DNA of 64,000 nt. Source: Colletotrichum lupini (lineage: Eukaryota > Ascomycota > Sordariomycetes > Glomerellales > Glomerellaceae). The notes under the pieces are model-generated. The model was given only the letters and a program-made list of their open reading frames with translations. It was not told where the DNA came from and did no database searches. Positions 37,279 to 49,055 of the stretch are shown here, piece after piece. Positions within the stretch are counted from its first letter, which is position 1. Every line of letters starts with the position of its first letter. Location: contig NC_064681.1 in assembly GCF_023278565.1 (NCBI RefSeq), positions 1,240,001-1,304,000 of the forward strand. Reading direction: 5' to 3'. A program made the translations under genes and the position numbers.

Positions 37279-38290
37279 GCTGCTAATGTGGCAGAAGCGC
37301 CAGGTAGCAGAAGCGTCCCCAGGTGACGGGAATGGATGCTGTGTGAGGTTGACGAAGACACTGAGGTGAGGTAGTGAGCCTGTCCTGTTCTCAGAATACC
37401 TAAGGTAGGTAGGGCCGCGAGTGATGGCGTGGGATCGCGTCTTGTCGATAAGGCGGCTGGTACTCCGTAGGAGGATGGGCCGGTGTAGTCTAGGTAGTTC
37501 AGCGCCGTAGGGACCAAAGTAGTACAGGCTACCAGAGAGGATACATGTACCCTTTGCGATCCAGAAAAGAGCGAAAAGCTATAAGTACTGAGGAAGACCA
37601 CCTATGTCAAGGGACTGATCAAGAGCGAGGTAGATGAAGCAAGAGGTGTTGAGAAAAGGCAAGAAAGGGAGAAAGAAAGAGCTGCGCTATCTGGCGTCCT
37701 CCGGGTAGGTATGTCCCTATGTTATTATGACAAGCCGGACGGGACCGTGGTCCGGAGCACGGTATCAGGCACAATTCATTCTTGACCCTCTCAGACACCA
37801 GGTCTCTGACCCTTTTCTCCCCTGGCTTCCGTTTTGCTCAGTTCTCATTCTAGAGGTTTTGTAGCACGATGCCCGAACGTCCGGCGGAGCGGCGGAGATG
37901 GACCTTGAGTTGGGGAAAAGGGCACGCGCGGCGCGCCATGCGCTACAGGCCGCATACCGGCGGCTGCAGCACCGCAGAACCCAGACGGCAAGTCTGCCAG
38001 TCTGCGATTGAGTCTCGGCCCTCCATACGTGCGCGCAAAATTTACCGGATTCCATATTGACACCATCTTGCACTCGTTCTCCAAATTCCCTCACTGGCTC
38101 ATTGCCCCTCGGCGCATCGCGGTGCAGCCGGCAAGGTGTCTTCACTACCTTGGTCATCTGGAGTAGAAGCGGTGGATCGGGACTTTGAGCCGAGGTAAAA
38201 CAGGGGTGAGCAGACGTTAGCTCCAGAAGCTAGGTAGCCAGCCCCATGCACGCAGCTTTTACCCCGTACTTTTCTTCTTTATGTATGTAC

Positions 38291-38364
38291 TACGTAGTAG
38301 GTACGTACGATGGTGCCGACCCCCATCAGTGGATACGCACGATACGGTACATACGTAGTAGGTA
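38291..38364. repeat. 13-bp direct repeat pair
   Basis: TACGTAGTAGGTA occurs at 38291-38303 and again at 38352-38364, 61 bp apart. The surrounding DNA is rich in GTAC/TACGTA words. Confidence 0.8.
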
Positions 38365-38992
38365 ATGAGTTGTAACTTGTACGGATACGGAGTATGCGCA
38401 CATCCTTACCCCAGTATCCGTACGAAGACTCCAGTTGATCTCCATCTCTACTATCTGGAGAAATCCCCTCAATCTGTTCTCCTCACAAATAGTCTCCGAG
38501 GCCGGAGAATCGTCGGCTCTCTGCCATTCCTGAGCCTAGGCTCTCGGCTGGATTTACCTAGGATGCTCGGTCGAATACAAATGACTACCGGTGCTCATCG
38601 CATTCCGTCTCTGATAAGAGACATATCATGATATCAACCGCCCTATTCGTCAGTGCGGAACACACCTCCAATTCGATTCTACACCACTGGCTGAGGACGA
38701 AGACTGATCCGGTGAATATCATATGTATATTACCGGATAGGAGGGGAGCCCCAGACGATACCGGACTGGACCATCGGAGGATCGAACTGATCGATGTCCC
38801 CTTCCGTTTACCCGGACATCTTGGCATTTCGACAGCTACCTGAGGCGGGACAGTCAGATACTAGAATGCCTCGAGAAAGGGTGCTCCCAAACCTTGGCGG
38901 CAAGGCGCTTTCTCTTTGCTTTTACCTTTTTGCTTCACCGGCCGGTTCATGAAGCACGGCCCCACAGACCGGACGCATGCCACACCAGCCTA

Positions 38993-39022
38993 GGTCACGG
39001 CCACGGTCAGGGCCGCGGTCAC
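38993..39022. repeat. Imperfect 12-bp tandem repeat
   Basis: GGTCACGGCCAC, GGTCAGGGCCGC, then GGTCAC: about 2.5 copies, GC-rich, intergenic. Confidence 0.7.
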
Positions 39023-39694
39023 ACGGCACTTCATCTCACAGATTGCGGTTGACCTCAGCGTCCCTAAGCACCACTACCGCGCCGTACGCGCAATAGTGGA
39101 GTGGCTTGCTCAACGGCCACAAAGTAGATCACCTTGACTTGAGCTTACCCATGCAGCTGGATCTGACAACCTTATGCACCATGATTCTTTCCAAACATGT
39201 GAGACTAAGCTGACGTAGCACATCCATCAAACTACCAGCACTGCTTCACCATGAGATCAATACCAGGTACAGAACAACACATTAGCATGTGTCAGCGCCC
39301 TGTGCCCATGATGTGAGCTCGTAACTCATTTAGCAACCACATAGCTCGAGCAATCACACTGCCGTCCTCAGAGAAATGATGAATTCCCTTAAGGTCTACA
39401 CTTCACACGATGTTGGCAAGATGGAAAGCAGGTAGAAAACCGGTAGTGCAAGTATCTAATACAATTGCGTAAACGACAAGAAGTCGTCCAGCCATAGGAA
39501 TCCCTCCGACGCCTAAAATCATCCAGACTATTTCAATTCACCACAATTATTTGTGCCGTTCCCTGTTCATCACCAAACCAAACCCCTTGCAAAATACAGG
39601 GACCCCGTTCTCCGCCCACACGCAGAGCAATATTTGTCCCAATGGATCTCATAAATGTCTTCTTCATGGAAGAGACACCGTGCCATGAGCTGCA

Positions 39695-41905
39695 TCAAGC
39701 TTCGAAGCTCTTAATCTGCCCTCCACTGCTCAGTGGCTGCACAGCGCCTGCTCCAGGCGCCGCCTGGAAGGTGAGGTTGGCTCCGTCAGACATCGCATCC
39801 TGGGCTTGCTTAAGACCTTGATCACCACCCGTCTCGACTGCCGCCTTGAGTCCATCCTGCACCTCGCGGACGCGACGCTTGAACGCGAGGCGATCCAAGA
39901 ACAACTGTTGCCGTCCTCTTTCGAGCTCTCTTCTCTCTGCCTGCAAGATGGCCTCCATCTCGTTGAAGTACTTCAACTTCAACTCCAACTTCTGCAGAGT
40001 GAGGTTGGCCGCAGCGGACACTAGTCTTGTCATCTCACGTTCCTCGTGGGACACCAGGCCAGCGGCCCGGGCGCCCATGGTGGCCATAGGAATGGTGGCC
40101 AGCGTCGTCGTCGTCGTAGTAGTTGTCGTAGTGACGTCTTGGCGGATATCAATCTCCATTGAGTCACCGTCCTTGTCCTTGCCCTTGCCATTGGTCACAG
40201 CTTGCTCCTCTGAGTTGCCACCCTCAAGTCGCTTGCGAAGCTTACGCGTGAGCTCTTCGGCAGACTTGTTCGCCGCAGCCGCCGTACTGGCAGGGTCTGC
40301 GAGGCCGGCAAGGAAGCCGACGACGGACATGACCGGGTTATCCGCCTGACTGAAAGGCAAATGGCCGCCCTGCTGTCCAAGCATTGCAAGGCCGGTTGGT
40401 GCATTCACGGCAAGGTCCGAGTCCGCATACTTGCCCTCAATGTCCAAGGACAAGAATTGCAAGACGCACTCTTCGCGTGTTCGCGTACCCACGTGATCCG
40501 CAATTTCATTCCAGTCGTCGTCCATCCTCTCGATGCCCTCAAGCAACCGAAGGATTTCGGCATCGCTCCACGGTGCGTCTCTGTCAAGGACGGTCGTGTA
40601 TGTAGGGTTTTCCATGCGGGTGAATTGAGCGCTTGTCTGGTTGCCTGGAAGATGACCCTCGAGGAAGCAGCTTGGGCAAACGTCGTACTTGGTCTTGGAA
40701 TTCGGGTCGGCCTGAGAGCTGTGGTAGTATAGCCTGGTGCAGTCGATACCGCAAGTGTGACAGTTGACCTTGACAATTGGTGTCTTGGTGGCATCTTCGA
40801 TACCCGAAACTCCGTTCGTCACTGGCGTTTCGCCATTGGTCTTTGGTTCGCTCTTGTTGAGTTTTGTACCCTTAGCGCTTGCTTCGTAGATGTTGCGGCT
40901 GACTTCCAAGTTAAGCTCGCTCTTAGCGACCGGTGTTGCCGCAGCCTTCTTTTCTGTATCGGCACTGGGCTTGCCAGCAGAGACGACGGCGTCGGCAGAC
41001 GGCTGCCACGGCTGTAGACCGCGTGGGGTGTCGCAAATGATCTTGAAGTGACCAGTGAAGGGGGGGCCGACATGCGAGGGCCGTTGCTCTGCATCAACCT
41101 ACATCGCTTCAGTCAGTTCACCATACAAGACAGCGCATCGATTTTGATCCTACCTGGTAGTTAATCAAACCCCACTGCTCGAGGAATGAGTGGACGCGCA
41201 TGATAGCGCAAACATCTCCAGCCAAGTTTCGTCTGCAGGCCGTCACAGTAAGGTATTCCACGGGATTCAACCTGTAGGTGTTGATCATGAAATCACGGTA
41301 GTCCTTATAGACAGCTGGTGTTTTACTGCGGTTGCGACTGTTGAAGAACTCGGACATGGCCTTGCGCTCGATGTCGTTGATCGTGTTCATGTCGAACCAG
41401 GTACTGTAGCTCGGCAGAACGATAGCGTGCGTTTGCGAGATAAGATGTTCTCGAGCCGCGTTTTCGAGTGTCTCCTTGGTCTTGGAGTCTTGCCCCTCCG
41501 CATCGTTTCCAGCTGCAGCATCATCGCCGCCCTTTGCTGCTTGGCCATCCTTTGTTTCGTCGCGGGCACCGCCCATTTCCTCGTCCTGCGTAGCCTCGGG
41601 CGCGGGGCCATCGGGGGCGTCGAGGGCATTATCGGATGTGACGCCTGGTGCGGGTGTCGCGCTGTCCTGCTTGATGCTAGGCTCAGCGACCGGGCCTTCG
41701 GTCATCTGGACATCTAGAAACATAGTCTTGTTAGATGCCGTCAATTGTACCGATGAAAGCAATGCTAACGGGGTCGCCAATGACACGCACCTTCGGCTCC
41801 ATCTCCCGGAGTAGGCGCGGCAGGTTGCAAAGGTGGTTGCGAAAGGATAGGATTGCTGCCAGGAGAGGCGGCGTTGGAAATTCCGTAGTTGGGTTGGTCC
41901 TCCAT
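39695..41905 (-). CDS. RSC8: SWIRM-SANT chromatin remodeller subunit (RSC8/SWI3 family)
   Basis: Scaffold subunit of SWI/SNF-type remodelling complexes (yeast Rsc8 or Swi3, fission yeast Ssr1/Ssr2). Three minus-strand exons (41905-41791, 41713-41154, 41098-39695) give 692 aa. The N-terminus is acidic and low-complexity (~40-120). The SWIRM domain spans ~132-232 ([55 protein letters not shown]). A ZZ-type zinc finger follows at ~338-372 ([13 protein letters not shown]), then SANT at ~399-447 ([41 protein letters not shown]). A Thr run ([14 protein letters not shown]) precedes the C-terminal leucine-rich coiled coil ([28 protein letters not shown]) used for dimerisation. The 55-nt intron interrupts the end of SWIRM. 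Divergent from ETF alpha. Confidence 0.93.
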
Positions 41906-42659
41906 GATGACTTCTGATTGAATGGATCTTAGGAGGAGGCAGGCACCCAAACTCTTGTCGAGGCGCGCGGAAGCTCAAGGGCGCAACGCGCAAAATGGAA
42001 CACAAATTGCACGGATAGGATGCCCTATGACATGCGACTGGTGGAATTGATTGATTGATGATGCAGCCTGTGGGTGTGCCCCTCCAAAAGCGCGTGGTTC
42101 TTGATGGGAGATGAAGAGGTGTGGTCGTTATGGAGTCGCGTCTGGATCTGGAGAAATTTTGGCGTGAAGATACCAGGGGAACTGCTCTGTCCTTGGGCTT
42201 CTCCAAGTGTACCTTTTCCCTGCGCAATCCCTCCCCCGTTGGAAGCTGAAGCGCGACGCCAGGTCCAGCTGATCACGTGGTCAAAGAGTGTCACGTGTCG
42301 GACTAGTATCGCTCACCATGACTAATCTTCTGGTGCACGTCCCTTGTTCAATGTCCTGAGTCCTGAGAAGCTTGGTGAGGCCGAGAGCTCGGAGCATAAA
42401 GCCGACTGGGTTGCTGCGGCTAATCTCACCCCCGGCCCAAGCCAGAGCGTCTCTACCTCTGATGACGGCACTTTGACAGCTGAGAAAGGCTTCATGCGAA
42501 CTCGGCCTAGTAACCTCGGGCCGTGTCCAACCGTTCCTCTTCAACTTGAGATCCTACACATCAACACCCAAGCCCTCGCTCACGGTGAGCTTCGCCAATT
42601 GTTCCTCTAGACGAGCCCAGTAAAGTCGGTACTTTTCGCATTCGTCGTAGCCGCACAAA
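41906..42659. promoter_or_regulatory. Shared divergent promoter, RSC8-type gene and ETF alpha
   Basis: 754 bp separate two start codons pointing outward. It includes a CCTCGG hexamer at 42,514-42,519, 141 bp before the ETF alpha ATG, of the type recognised by FarA/FarB fatty-acid regulators. No gene is seen in it. Confidence 0.45.
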
Positions 42660-43763
42660 ATGCTATTCCTTGCTCGAAGAGCCGCTGGCAGCGGGGCTGT
42701 CGCAGCGTCCAGGGGACTCTCGGGGTTCCGATCTGTATCGAGAAGAAGTCTGCTGTCGACCCTCGCCATTCTGGAGCAGAGAGAAGGTCAATTGAACCAT
42801 GGCTCACTGAGCGCCATCACAGCAGCAAAGAAGCTGGGAGGATCCATCCACGGCTTTGTAGCGGGAAGCAACATCAAGGGTGTTGCCGATGAGGCGGCAA
42901 AGGTTGAAGGTGTTGAGAAGGTCATTGCAGTCGACAATGCCGCGTATGACAAGGTAGGCCATTATTGTAGAATATCGACAAATTGTAAGGTTCCGGAGCT
43001 GACATTTCCGTACTTGCAGGGTCTCCCCGAGAACTTCGCACCGCTGTTGGTCGAGAACATCAAGAAGGGCGGCTACACCCACATCATCGCTGGACACACT
43101 GCCTTTGGAAAGAACTTGATGCCCCGCGTTGCCGCCATGCTGGACACGCAGCAAATCTCCGACATTACTTCGATCGAGGGTGAGAACACCTTCGTCCGCC
43201 CAATCTACGCCGGCAATGCCATCGCGACAGTAGAGTCATCCGACGAGATCAAGGTTATAACCATCCGAGGCACGGCCTTCCCCGCGGCCGAAGTTGCTAG
43301 CGGCTCAGCTACGGTGGAGGATGGCGTTGATCCCAAGTCTGACTCTGCTACTGAGTGGGTGTCAGAGGATCTTGCCAAGTCAGACAGGCCGGACCTTGCT
43401 ACCGCTGGGAGGGTTGTCTCTGGCGGCAGAGGCCTCAAGTCTAAGGAGGAGTTCGACAAGGTCATGCTGCCCCTGGCCGATTCTCTGGGTGCTGCTGTTG
43501 GCGCCTCCAGAGCCGCTGTTGATAGCGGGTACGCTGATAACAGCTTGCAAGTTGGACAGACTGGCAAGGTCGTTGCACCTCAGTTGTACCTGGCTGTTGG
43601 CATTTCAGGTGCCATCCAGCACTTGGCTGGTATGAAGGACAGCAAGGTCATTGCCGCCATAAATAAGGATGCTGATGCCCCTATTTTCCAAATCGCGGAC
43701 GTTGGGCTCGTGGGAGATTTGTTCGACAAGGTGCCAGAACTGACCGAAAAGATCAAGCAATAA
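42660..43763 (+). CDS. ETFA: Electron transfer flavoprotein alpha subunit, mitochondrial
   Basis: Accepts electrons from acyl-CoA dehydrogenases and passes them to ETF-quinone oxidoreductase in the matrix. Exons 42660-42953 and 43020-43763 give 341 aa. The N-terminus is an Arg/Ala/Ser presequence ([18 protein letters not shown]). Domain I follows ([46 protein letters not shown]), then the FAD domain ([60 protein letters not shown]). The 66-nt intron (42954-43019) is a multiple of three and lacks an in-frame stop. It is still an intron: it has GTAGGC, a GCTGAC branch site and TTGCAG, and removing it restores [16 protein letters not shown]. Convergent with adrenodoxin reductase, 62 bp apart. 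Confidence 0.93.
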   Translation: MLFLARRAAGSGAVAASRGLSGFRSVSRRSLLSTLAILEQREGQLNHGSLSAITAAKKLGGSIHGFVAGSNIKGVADEAAKVEGVEKVIAVDNAAYDKVGHYCRISTNCKVPELTFPYLQGLPENFAPLLVENIKKGGYTHIIAGHTAFGKNLMPRVAAMLDTQQISDITSIEGENTFVRPIYAGNAIATVESSDEIKVITIRGTAFPAAEVASGSATVEDGVDPKSDSATEWVSEDLAKSDRPDLATAGRVVSGGRGLKSKEEFDKVMLPLADSLGAAVGASRAAVDSGYADNSLQVGQTGKVVAPQLYLAVGISGAIQHLAGMKDSKVIAAINKDADAPIFQIADVGLVGDLFDKVPELTEKIKQ

Positions 43764-43825
43764 ATGGCAATGTTTCTATAGTTTACAAAGAGGGGTATTT
43801 CTACATTTGACTACAGTGCCGTATT

Positions 43826-45520
43826 CTATGATAGGACCTCAAGCATGGCCTTGGTGGACGTGAATTTCTCCCGCTCCTTGCCCGCAGCCTGACCTTTTCC
43901 TTTCTCTACGCCATCAATTTTTTGCCAGTCTTCCCAGCTTGTTCTCTTATGAGCTGAGTCACCGATTTCTGAGCGGACTCCATCCCATCCTGCCGCGGGC
44001 TTCTCCTTACCCGTAGACAGGAATTGCAAACCAGACAGCCAATCTTGAATGATAGAATCGCCCGTTTCAAAGGCGTCCTGCATAGTCGAGGCAATGACGC
44101 CAGTCGGTCCTCGTTTAACCCAACCGGCACAATAGACACCGGGGGTTACCCCTGACTGCGTTGCTTCAGAAGCTTCTTCCTGATCTACAGCAACAACTCT
44201 GCCGCGTCCATCGTTCATAACGACACCTCGGCGGTCATCGAAGGCTACACCAGCCTCTTTCAACCCGGGCAAGGGAATGGACTTATAACCAATGGAACGG
44301 AAGACCAAGTTCGAAGGCACCGTGATAGTTTCTCCGGTAAGCCGAGCTTGAGCACCGGGATCAAATTTGTGAGACAGTTCCGTCCTCTCGAACACAGTGC
44401 TCCCAACATCGGTAGGAGAATTTTGGTTGGCCAAAAATTCAACAGGATTCAAGCAGAAGTCAAGTGACCATGATTTCTCGACATCGTGTGGACGAGACAC
44501 GGAGCCCTTGGCGACCACTTCCATCAAGCGCTTTGCTGCTCTTGGAAGTGACTTGATGTCTGGGGGTATGAGCGTGCTGTCCACCGGATGAAAGCCAACA
44601 CTTTGAATCTTCATCAACTCCCTGACTTCCTTAATTGTGAACGCGGCCTAGATGGGAGGATCAACTCGTCTGCTCTATTTGGACACAAGAAGTTGAGCGG
44701 TTTACTCACCTGCATTGGACCTCGTCTTCCAACGACATGAACCCTCTTGACGCGAGAGGTTGCAAGCTGGGCAAGGGCCTCTTCTGTGATATCTGTCCGC
44801 CGCAAGGCATCGATATCCTCCAGGAGCATTCTAGCAACGTCCAGGGCTACGTTGCCCTGACCAATTACGACAGCCTCATCTCCTTTCGTGAGATCGGGTG
44901 ACAAATCGGCATATTCGGGGAGCCCATTGTACCAGCCCACAAACTGGCGAGCCGAGTAGACGCCTTGGAGATTGGATTCTCCAGGGATGCCGAGGGTTCT
45001 ATCCTTTGCGGCTCCATATGCGAGTAACACTGCATCATAATTTCGCAACAAGGTGGGAAAGGGCACATTGCAGCTGTCGGGATGACGGCCTACGTCGCCT
45101 ATGGTCACGTTACCCATGAAGTTAAATTTAGGCGAGGCCGCAACTTCTGTGAATTTGTCCTGACAGTTCTTGGGGTTGTGTAAGCAGCGTGCACCGGTGA
45201 AGCAGTCAACGAGACGGGAGATATCGAACCTTGACTTCGGGATGATCTGGGGCAACGCCGAAGCGGACGAGGCCAAACGGTACCGGCAGCGACTCATACA
45301 TGTCCACCGTAGTCTCTGGGAGTTGGGACATCACTCGGTAGGCAGAGTAGAAGCCTGCTGGACCGGAGCCAACGACGGCCAGTCGGAACGGGGCGTTTGG
45401 TTGGCGGACTTGTCTCGCGGCGGTACTTGACGGGCGCGACCCGGAAACGCCGGTGCCCACTTCCATCCGAAAACGGCGGCAAGCTGGGCGCAGCCTGGCC
45501 CGGCATCGGGATAGAATCAT
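43826..45520 (-). CDS. ARH1: NADPH:adrenodoxin (ferredoxin) reductase, mitochondrial
   Basis: Passes electrons from NADPH to mitochondrial ferredoxin for Fe-S cluster, heme A and related syntheses. Three minus-strand exons (45520-45230, 45168-44710, 44647-43826; introns 61 and 62 nt) give 523 aa. The first intron has an atypical GTTCGA donor, but splicing restores HPEVKNCQDKFTEV. A basic presequence (ILSRCRARLRPACRRFR) precedes the FAD-binding AVVGSGPAGFYSAYRV. PFGLVRFGVAPDHP follows, then NADP-binding VIGQGNVALDVARMLL and HVVGRRGPMQAAFTIKEVREL. The C-terminal FAD signature is YCAGWVKRGPTGVIASTMQDA. The start ATG is the first in frame. Confidence 0.94.
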
Positions 45521-45910
45521 GGGACTGGTGGAGGGTAGCGCGGAGTAGACTTTGGTCTGTTCTGATGGTTAAGGAACTTGACTTGTCCGAGGTGATACTG
45601 GACACCGCGTGTTCAGACAATAATAACTCGAGGTAGCCTGGTCAGTGAAATGGGAAGCTACCACCAAAGCTGGTTGATGCAGCCCGAGTATAGAGCACCG
45701 AGTGAGTCAAGTCAAAGAAGGCGTCGGGGTGGAAGCTTTCGGATTTAAATCGAGAATCCACAATCCGGAGCCGGGCCTAGTTGCGGTACCGATGTGAAGC
45801 ATGGACTCGGCGTCCTCGGCCTGTGGCTTATAAAGCCACTTACTACCTTGACTTGGTTGCCGACACTGGGCTGTGCCTGGAGATTCGAAAGAAGAGTAGG
45901 TGCATGCTTT

Positions 45911-45940
45911 TGCCGCGGGTGAAGATGCCGCGGGTGAAGA
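45911..45940. repeat. Perfect 15-bp tandem duplication
   Basis: TGCCGCGGGTGAAGA is repeated twice head to tail. Confidence 0.9.
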
Positions 45941-46099
45941 AAAGCAGGCCTGCAATTGAAGTATCGATGTCGTGAACCATGAAGCTGTACTACCTTCTTG
46001 CAGCTTCTCTTGAACTACAGCTGCCGGTAAAAGTGCCCTGTTGCTTGTAATCGAGGCCTGGTCCAAGCTTTATACGTCATTTCGACCCTCTCAAAAGTT

Positions 46100-46116
46100 G
46101 GGGGGGGGGGGGGGGG
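46100..46116. repeat. Poly-G run (17 G)
   Basis: Second long G tract in the window, intergenic, on the + strand. Confidence 0.9.
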
Positions 46117-46830
46117 TTCGGGACCAAGTGGATAGCATCTAGTGTACTAATTATGCTACCCATGATCCATGATCCAGACATCTGGAGGTGAGAGGTCAAT
46201 GATCGTCGAGCCAGGAAGAGGTGCAAACAGACAAGGTAGACAACTTTGGATGACAGCTTTCTGGCGCGACAGGCTTCAAACAAACATTCCCTGAACATGA
46301 GGTGACAAGGGTAATTGGGCTTGCTATGGTGCAGCTCCCAAGGCATGCTACCTTAGTACTGCAGGAACGAGGAGTTGCCATAGCAACCGCCGCGCGCCAG
46401 CTGCAACACTAGACTCAAGATGTACCCAATGTCAATCAACCGATCCGGGAAGGCTGGAAAACAACTGGGCCTTTGAGCGATGCGGCTTCAATCTTGGCGA
46501 GGCCGGGCAAACACAGGATTTGCCTGTACCTTTGCGCATCTCACCCTGAGTTTGGCCTTTCTGATTCTGGTCCCTGTCTTGCTCTTAACCATCCTGCCTC
46601 GCCTTCCACCTCACCACCCATTCCCCCACCCCCCACCTCTTTCATTCATTCACATGTCCGTGGTAAGTGAGAGGAAAGCGAGACCTTAGCCACACCAATC
46701 CAACCACCGGATACCCTTCAAGTTGGCGGCATTCCAGCCGTCTGACCTCTGTTAAACTCTTGTCCCGCGCATTCCTCTCCTTCTTTTCTCGGAGGACACG
46801 CAAGGACAAGACCAACGCCGTGTCGCGACC

Positions 46831-48722
46831 ATGGCTCACCAACCATACCTCTACAATGTCGTCAGCAACAATTCCCGTTTCCCTGAGCCAAAGTTCGACC
46901 CAAAGGCAGTGACCCGCGCAAGCTGGGAGCCGCAGCCGCGCAAACCGAAGCCGGATGGCCCTTTGGTAACCTTCAACCGTCATCCCGAGTAAGTTCGCTT
47001 GGTCTAGGATTGACAGCGAGGACTGTCTTTATCATGAGGAGTGAGAAAGTTAATACTGATTGCCGTTTCTGTTGTAGTGCTCATCTAGTCCTCAACCATC
47101 GATCCAACAACTATGTTGCCCTCGGTCCTAGAATGAAGAGTTGGATCAAGGCGATGCGCATCGTCCAGTTGTGCTTGAGGGTCCTAGAATTAATCGGGGC
47201 TGCTGGATTACTTGCTCTACTCATCCTGCTAGACAATATCGAGACTTTGGCTGGCTGGGTCATGCGTATTACGGTTTGTCCACTGCCCAGACTGCCTGCT
47301 CCAAGGTTTGGAGTACACGAAATCTGACTGACCTTCTTCCAGCCGGGTGTCGCCATGGTGCACTGCCTCTACGGCATCTACCATCTCCAGCGGCCTGCTG
47401 GAGGCCGTAGCCCTGCCTCGTCTACAGCCTACCAACTTTTCGCCAGCATCTCTGATCTTGGCGTTATGCCTCTTTACGCCTACGGTGCTCTTACCGTCAA
47501 CAACAGCGGCGGCACCTGGAAGACGCGTCTTTCCGACCAAAGCCTACTGGACTATTTCCTTCCAGCCGTCTTCTATACCTTCATCGGTGCTGGGGGCTTG
47601 CACTTGATCTCTCTCGGCATCTCAATATGGCTTGGTGTCATGTTCCGCAAGATTACCGAACTGCCCCCCGACATGAACCCTCTAGAAGACAACCTCACCT
47701 CCCGAGCCAAACACAAGAGAAATAAGTCCAGTATTGCGACCTCCATGAGTGGCGACAGCGACAAGAGACTATCCACACCTCTCGAGGACCGTCGTCGATC
47801 AGGTGCTCCGTATGAGGATGTATCTCGACCACCAAGCATCCCCTTTCAACGAACCCGCGCCGGCTCCGACGTTTCCAGTTTCAACCGCAATTCCTTTGTT
47901 GATCTTCCCAGTCGGCAGTACCAGGTTCCTCCAGGAAATCTACAAAACCAGACAGCAGGCGTCAGCGAGTACGCTCGTACGTCCGGGCCTCGGTCCTCAT
48001 ACCGCGGGTCTTACACCGAGGTGCCGCTCCACGAGACCAACATTGCAGGATCCCGAACTTCTCTCTCCTCTGCAGTCCCAGCCCCTGGAGGCAAATTCAC
48101 CGAGACATGGTTTGCGACAGACTCCATGATTTCTCGCACTCAGAAGCGAAATCGCGCCATGGACCAAGCCACGACAGCTGCGAACACGCAGCGGCAGGGA
48201 ACGAGGAACAGCACTTACGAAGCTCTGTCTCAAAGATACAACGTCGCAGATTCCGATTCAGAGCACGACGAGAACGACCTTGCTGGCAGTGAGTTTGAGA
48301 ATGATATCGGCAAGAGCCCGCACCCGAACCCATTGAAGTCCCATCCGACGCCGCCCAAGACCAAGGCTCCGTACTACTCGCTCAGGGATACGGCACTGTC
48401 GGACGTAGACCTCAACTCTCGTAGGGTCAGCGGTACCAACGACATTGCCGATGAGAGACCTTCATCGCTCGTCCCTCAACCCTGGCCGCGCAACCGCGAC
48501 AGCTCCATTCAACCAGAGGCTGATTTCTACTCCAAGCCGTACGGTGAGCTGAAGTCGGCGACTCCTCCGGTCATGATCGGCGGTAACCGTCAAGTCTCAT
48601 CCGGCAACGACTTCAAAGACAACAAGTACTCGTCAGCTTATGGAAGGCGTAACGTGAGTGGCAAGGTCGCTGAAGAAGGTCTCGCAGGGTCGAAGGGCGT
48701 TCAATATGGCGTGGCGCGGTGA
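46831..48722 (+). CDS. Four-TM membrane protein with long cytosolic tail, function unknown
   Basis: Three exons (46831-46988, 47078-47273, 47343-48722) give 577 aa. Starting from the ATG in GACCATGG, ~75 hydrophilic residues precede four hydrophobic segments. TM1 is VQLCLRVLELIGAAGLLALLILL, TM2 lies around ITPGVAMVHCLYGIYHL, TM3 is in LFASISDLGVMPLYAYGAL, and TM4 is within FLPAVFYTFIGAGGLHLISLG. Then comes a tail of more than 350 residues rich in Ser, Arg, Asp and Pro, with many RxxS sites typical of phosphorylated, disordered regions (KHKRNKSS, DRRRSGAP, RTRAGSDVSS). The four-helix layout resembles MARVEL-like plasma membrane proteins, but I see no diagnostic motif and name no family. A plasma-membrane protein regulated through its tail is the most I would infer. 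Confidence 0.8.
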
Positions 48723-49055
48723 TGAGGAGGTTTTCGTAAGCAGCGAATGAGTACTTGTTTTGGGAGTTTGATACGAGAACACGGGTTGATTTTCACGACG
48801 TCCGGTGGAACAAGACTAGGAAGTGTATGGACAGCTTCATTAAATGTAAAGTAAAGTAACGAGAGCAAGCAACTACGCTGTGATACCAATGCAAATAACA
48901 AAAGTCATTTTTGGCATGTAAACTAATCAATTGCCCCCTTTCGCGGATATGTCTTGAGAAATAACGAACAACGTGAATGATAACATAGGAGAGTGAACCA
49001 GTATGTTATCAAGATCGACCTTTGACTTTTGCGTACCACGACATGAAACCCAACG
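48723..49055. other. Convergent intergenic spacer
   Basis: 333 bp between the membrane protein and PMS1 ends. AT-richer, consistent with two 3' UTRs. Confidence 0.6.

Larger units (their letters stand above)
36711..39694. other. Intergenic region (3.0 kb)
   Basis: Promoter of the acetyltransferase and 3' side of the RSC8-type gene. It contains three TACGGAGTA-type words (37,106; 37,461; 38,386), a 13-bp direct repeat (38,291 and 38,352), a 12-bp tandem repeat near 38,993 and a CCTCGG site at 37,273. One 159-codon minus-strand frame (37122-37601) is low-complexity and I do not accept it. Confidence 0.5.
45521..46830. other. Divergent intergenic region (1.3 kb)
   Basis: Promoters of adrenodoxin reductase and the membrane protein. 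Contains a perfect 15-bp tandem duplication (45,911), a 17-base G run (46,100) and pyrimidine-rich DNA before the + strand gene. No gene is supported. Confidence 0.5.

Noticed and set aside
37122..37601. 159-codon minus-strand frame
   Set aside because: Low-complexity Ser/Thr/Pro/Ala composition, made of intergenic AGGTA/TACCT words, with no recognisable domain or splice partner.
43000..43019. Treating ETF alpha as an intronless gene
   Set aside because: The frame is open, but the 22 extra residues break a conserved segment and the stretch carries full donor, branch and acceptor signals.
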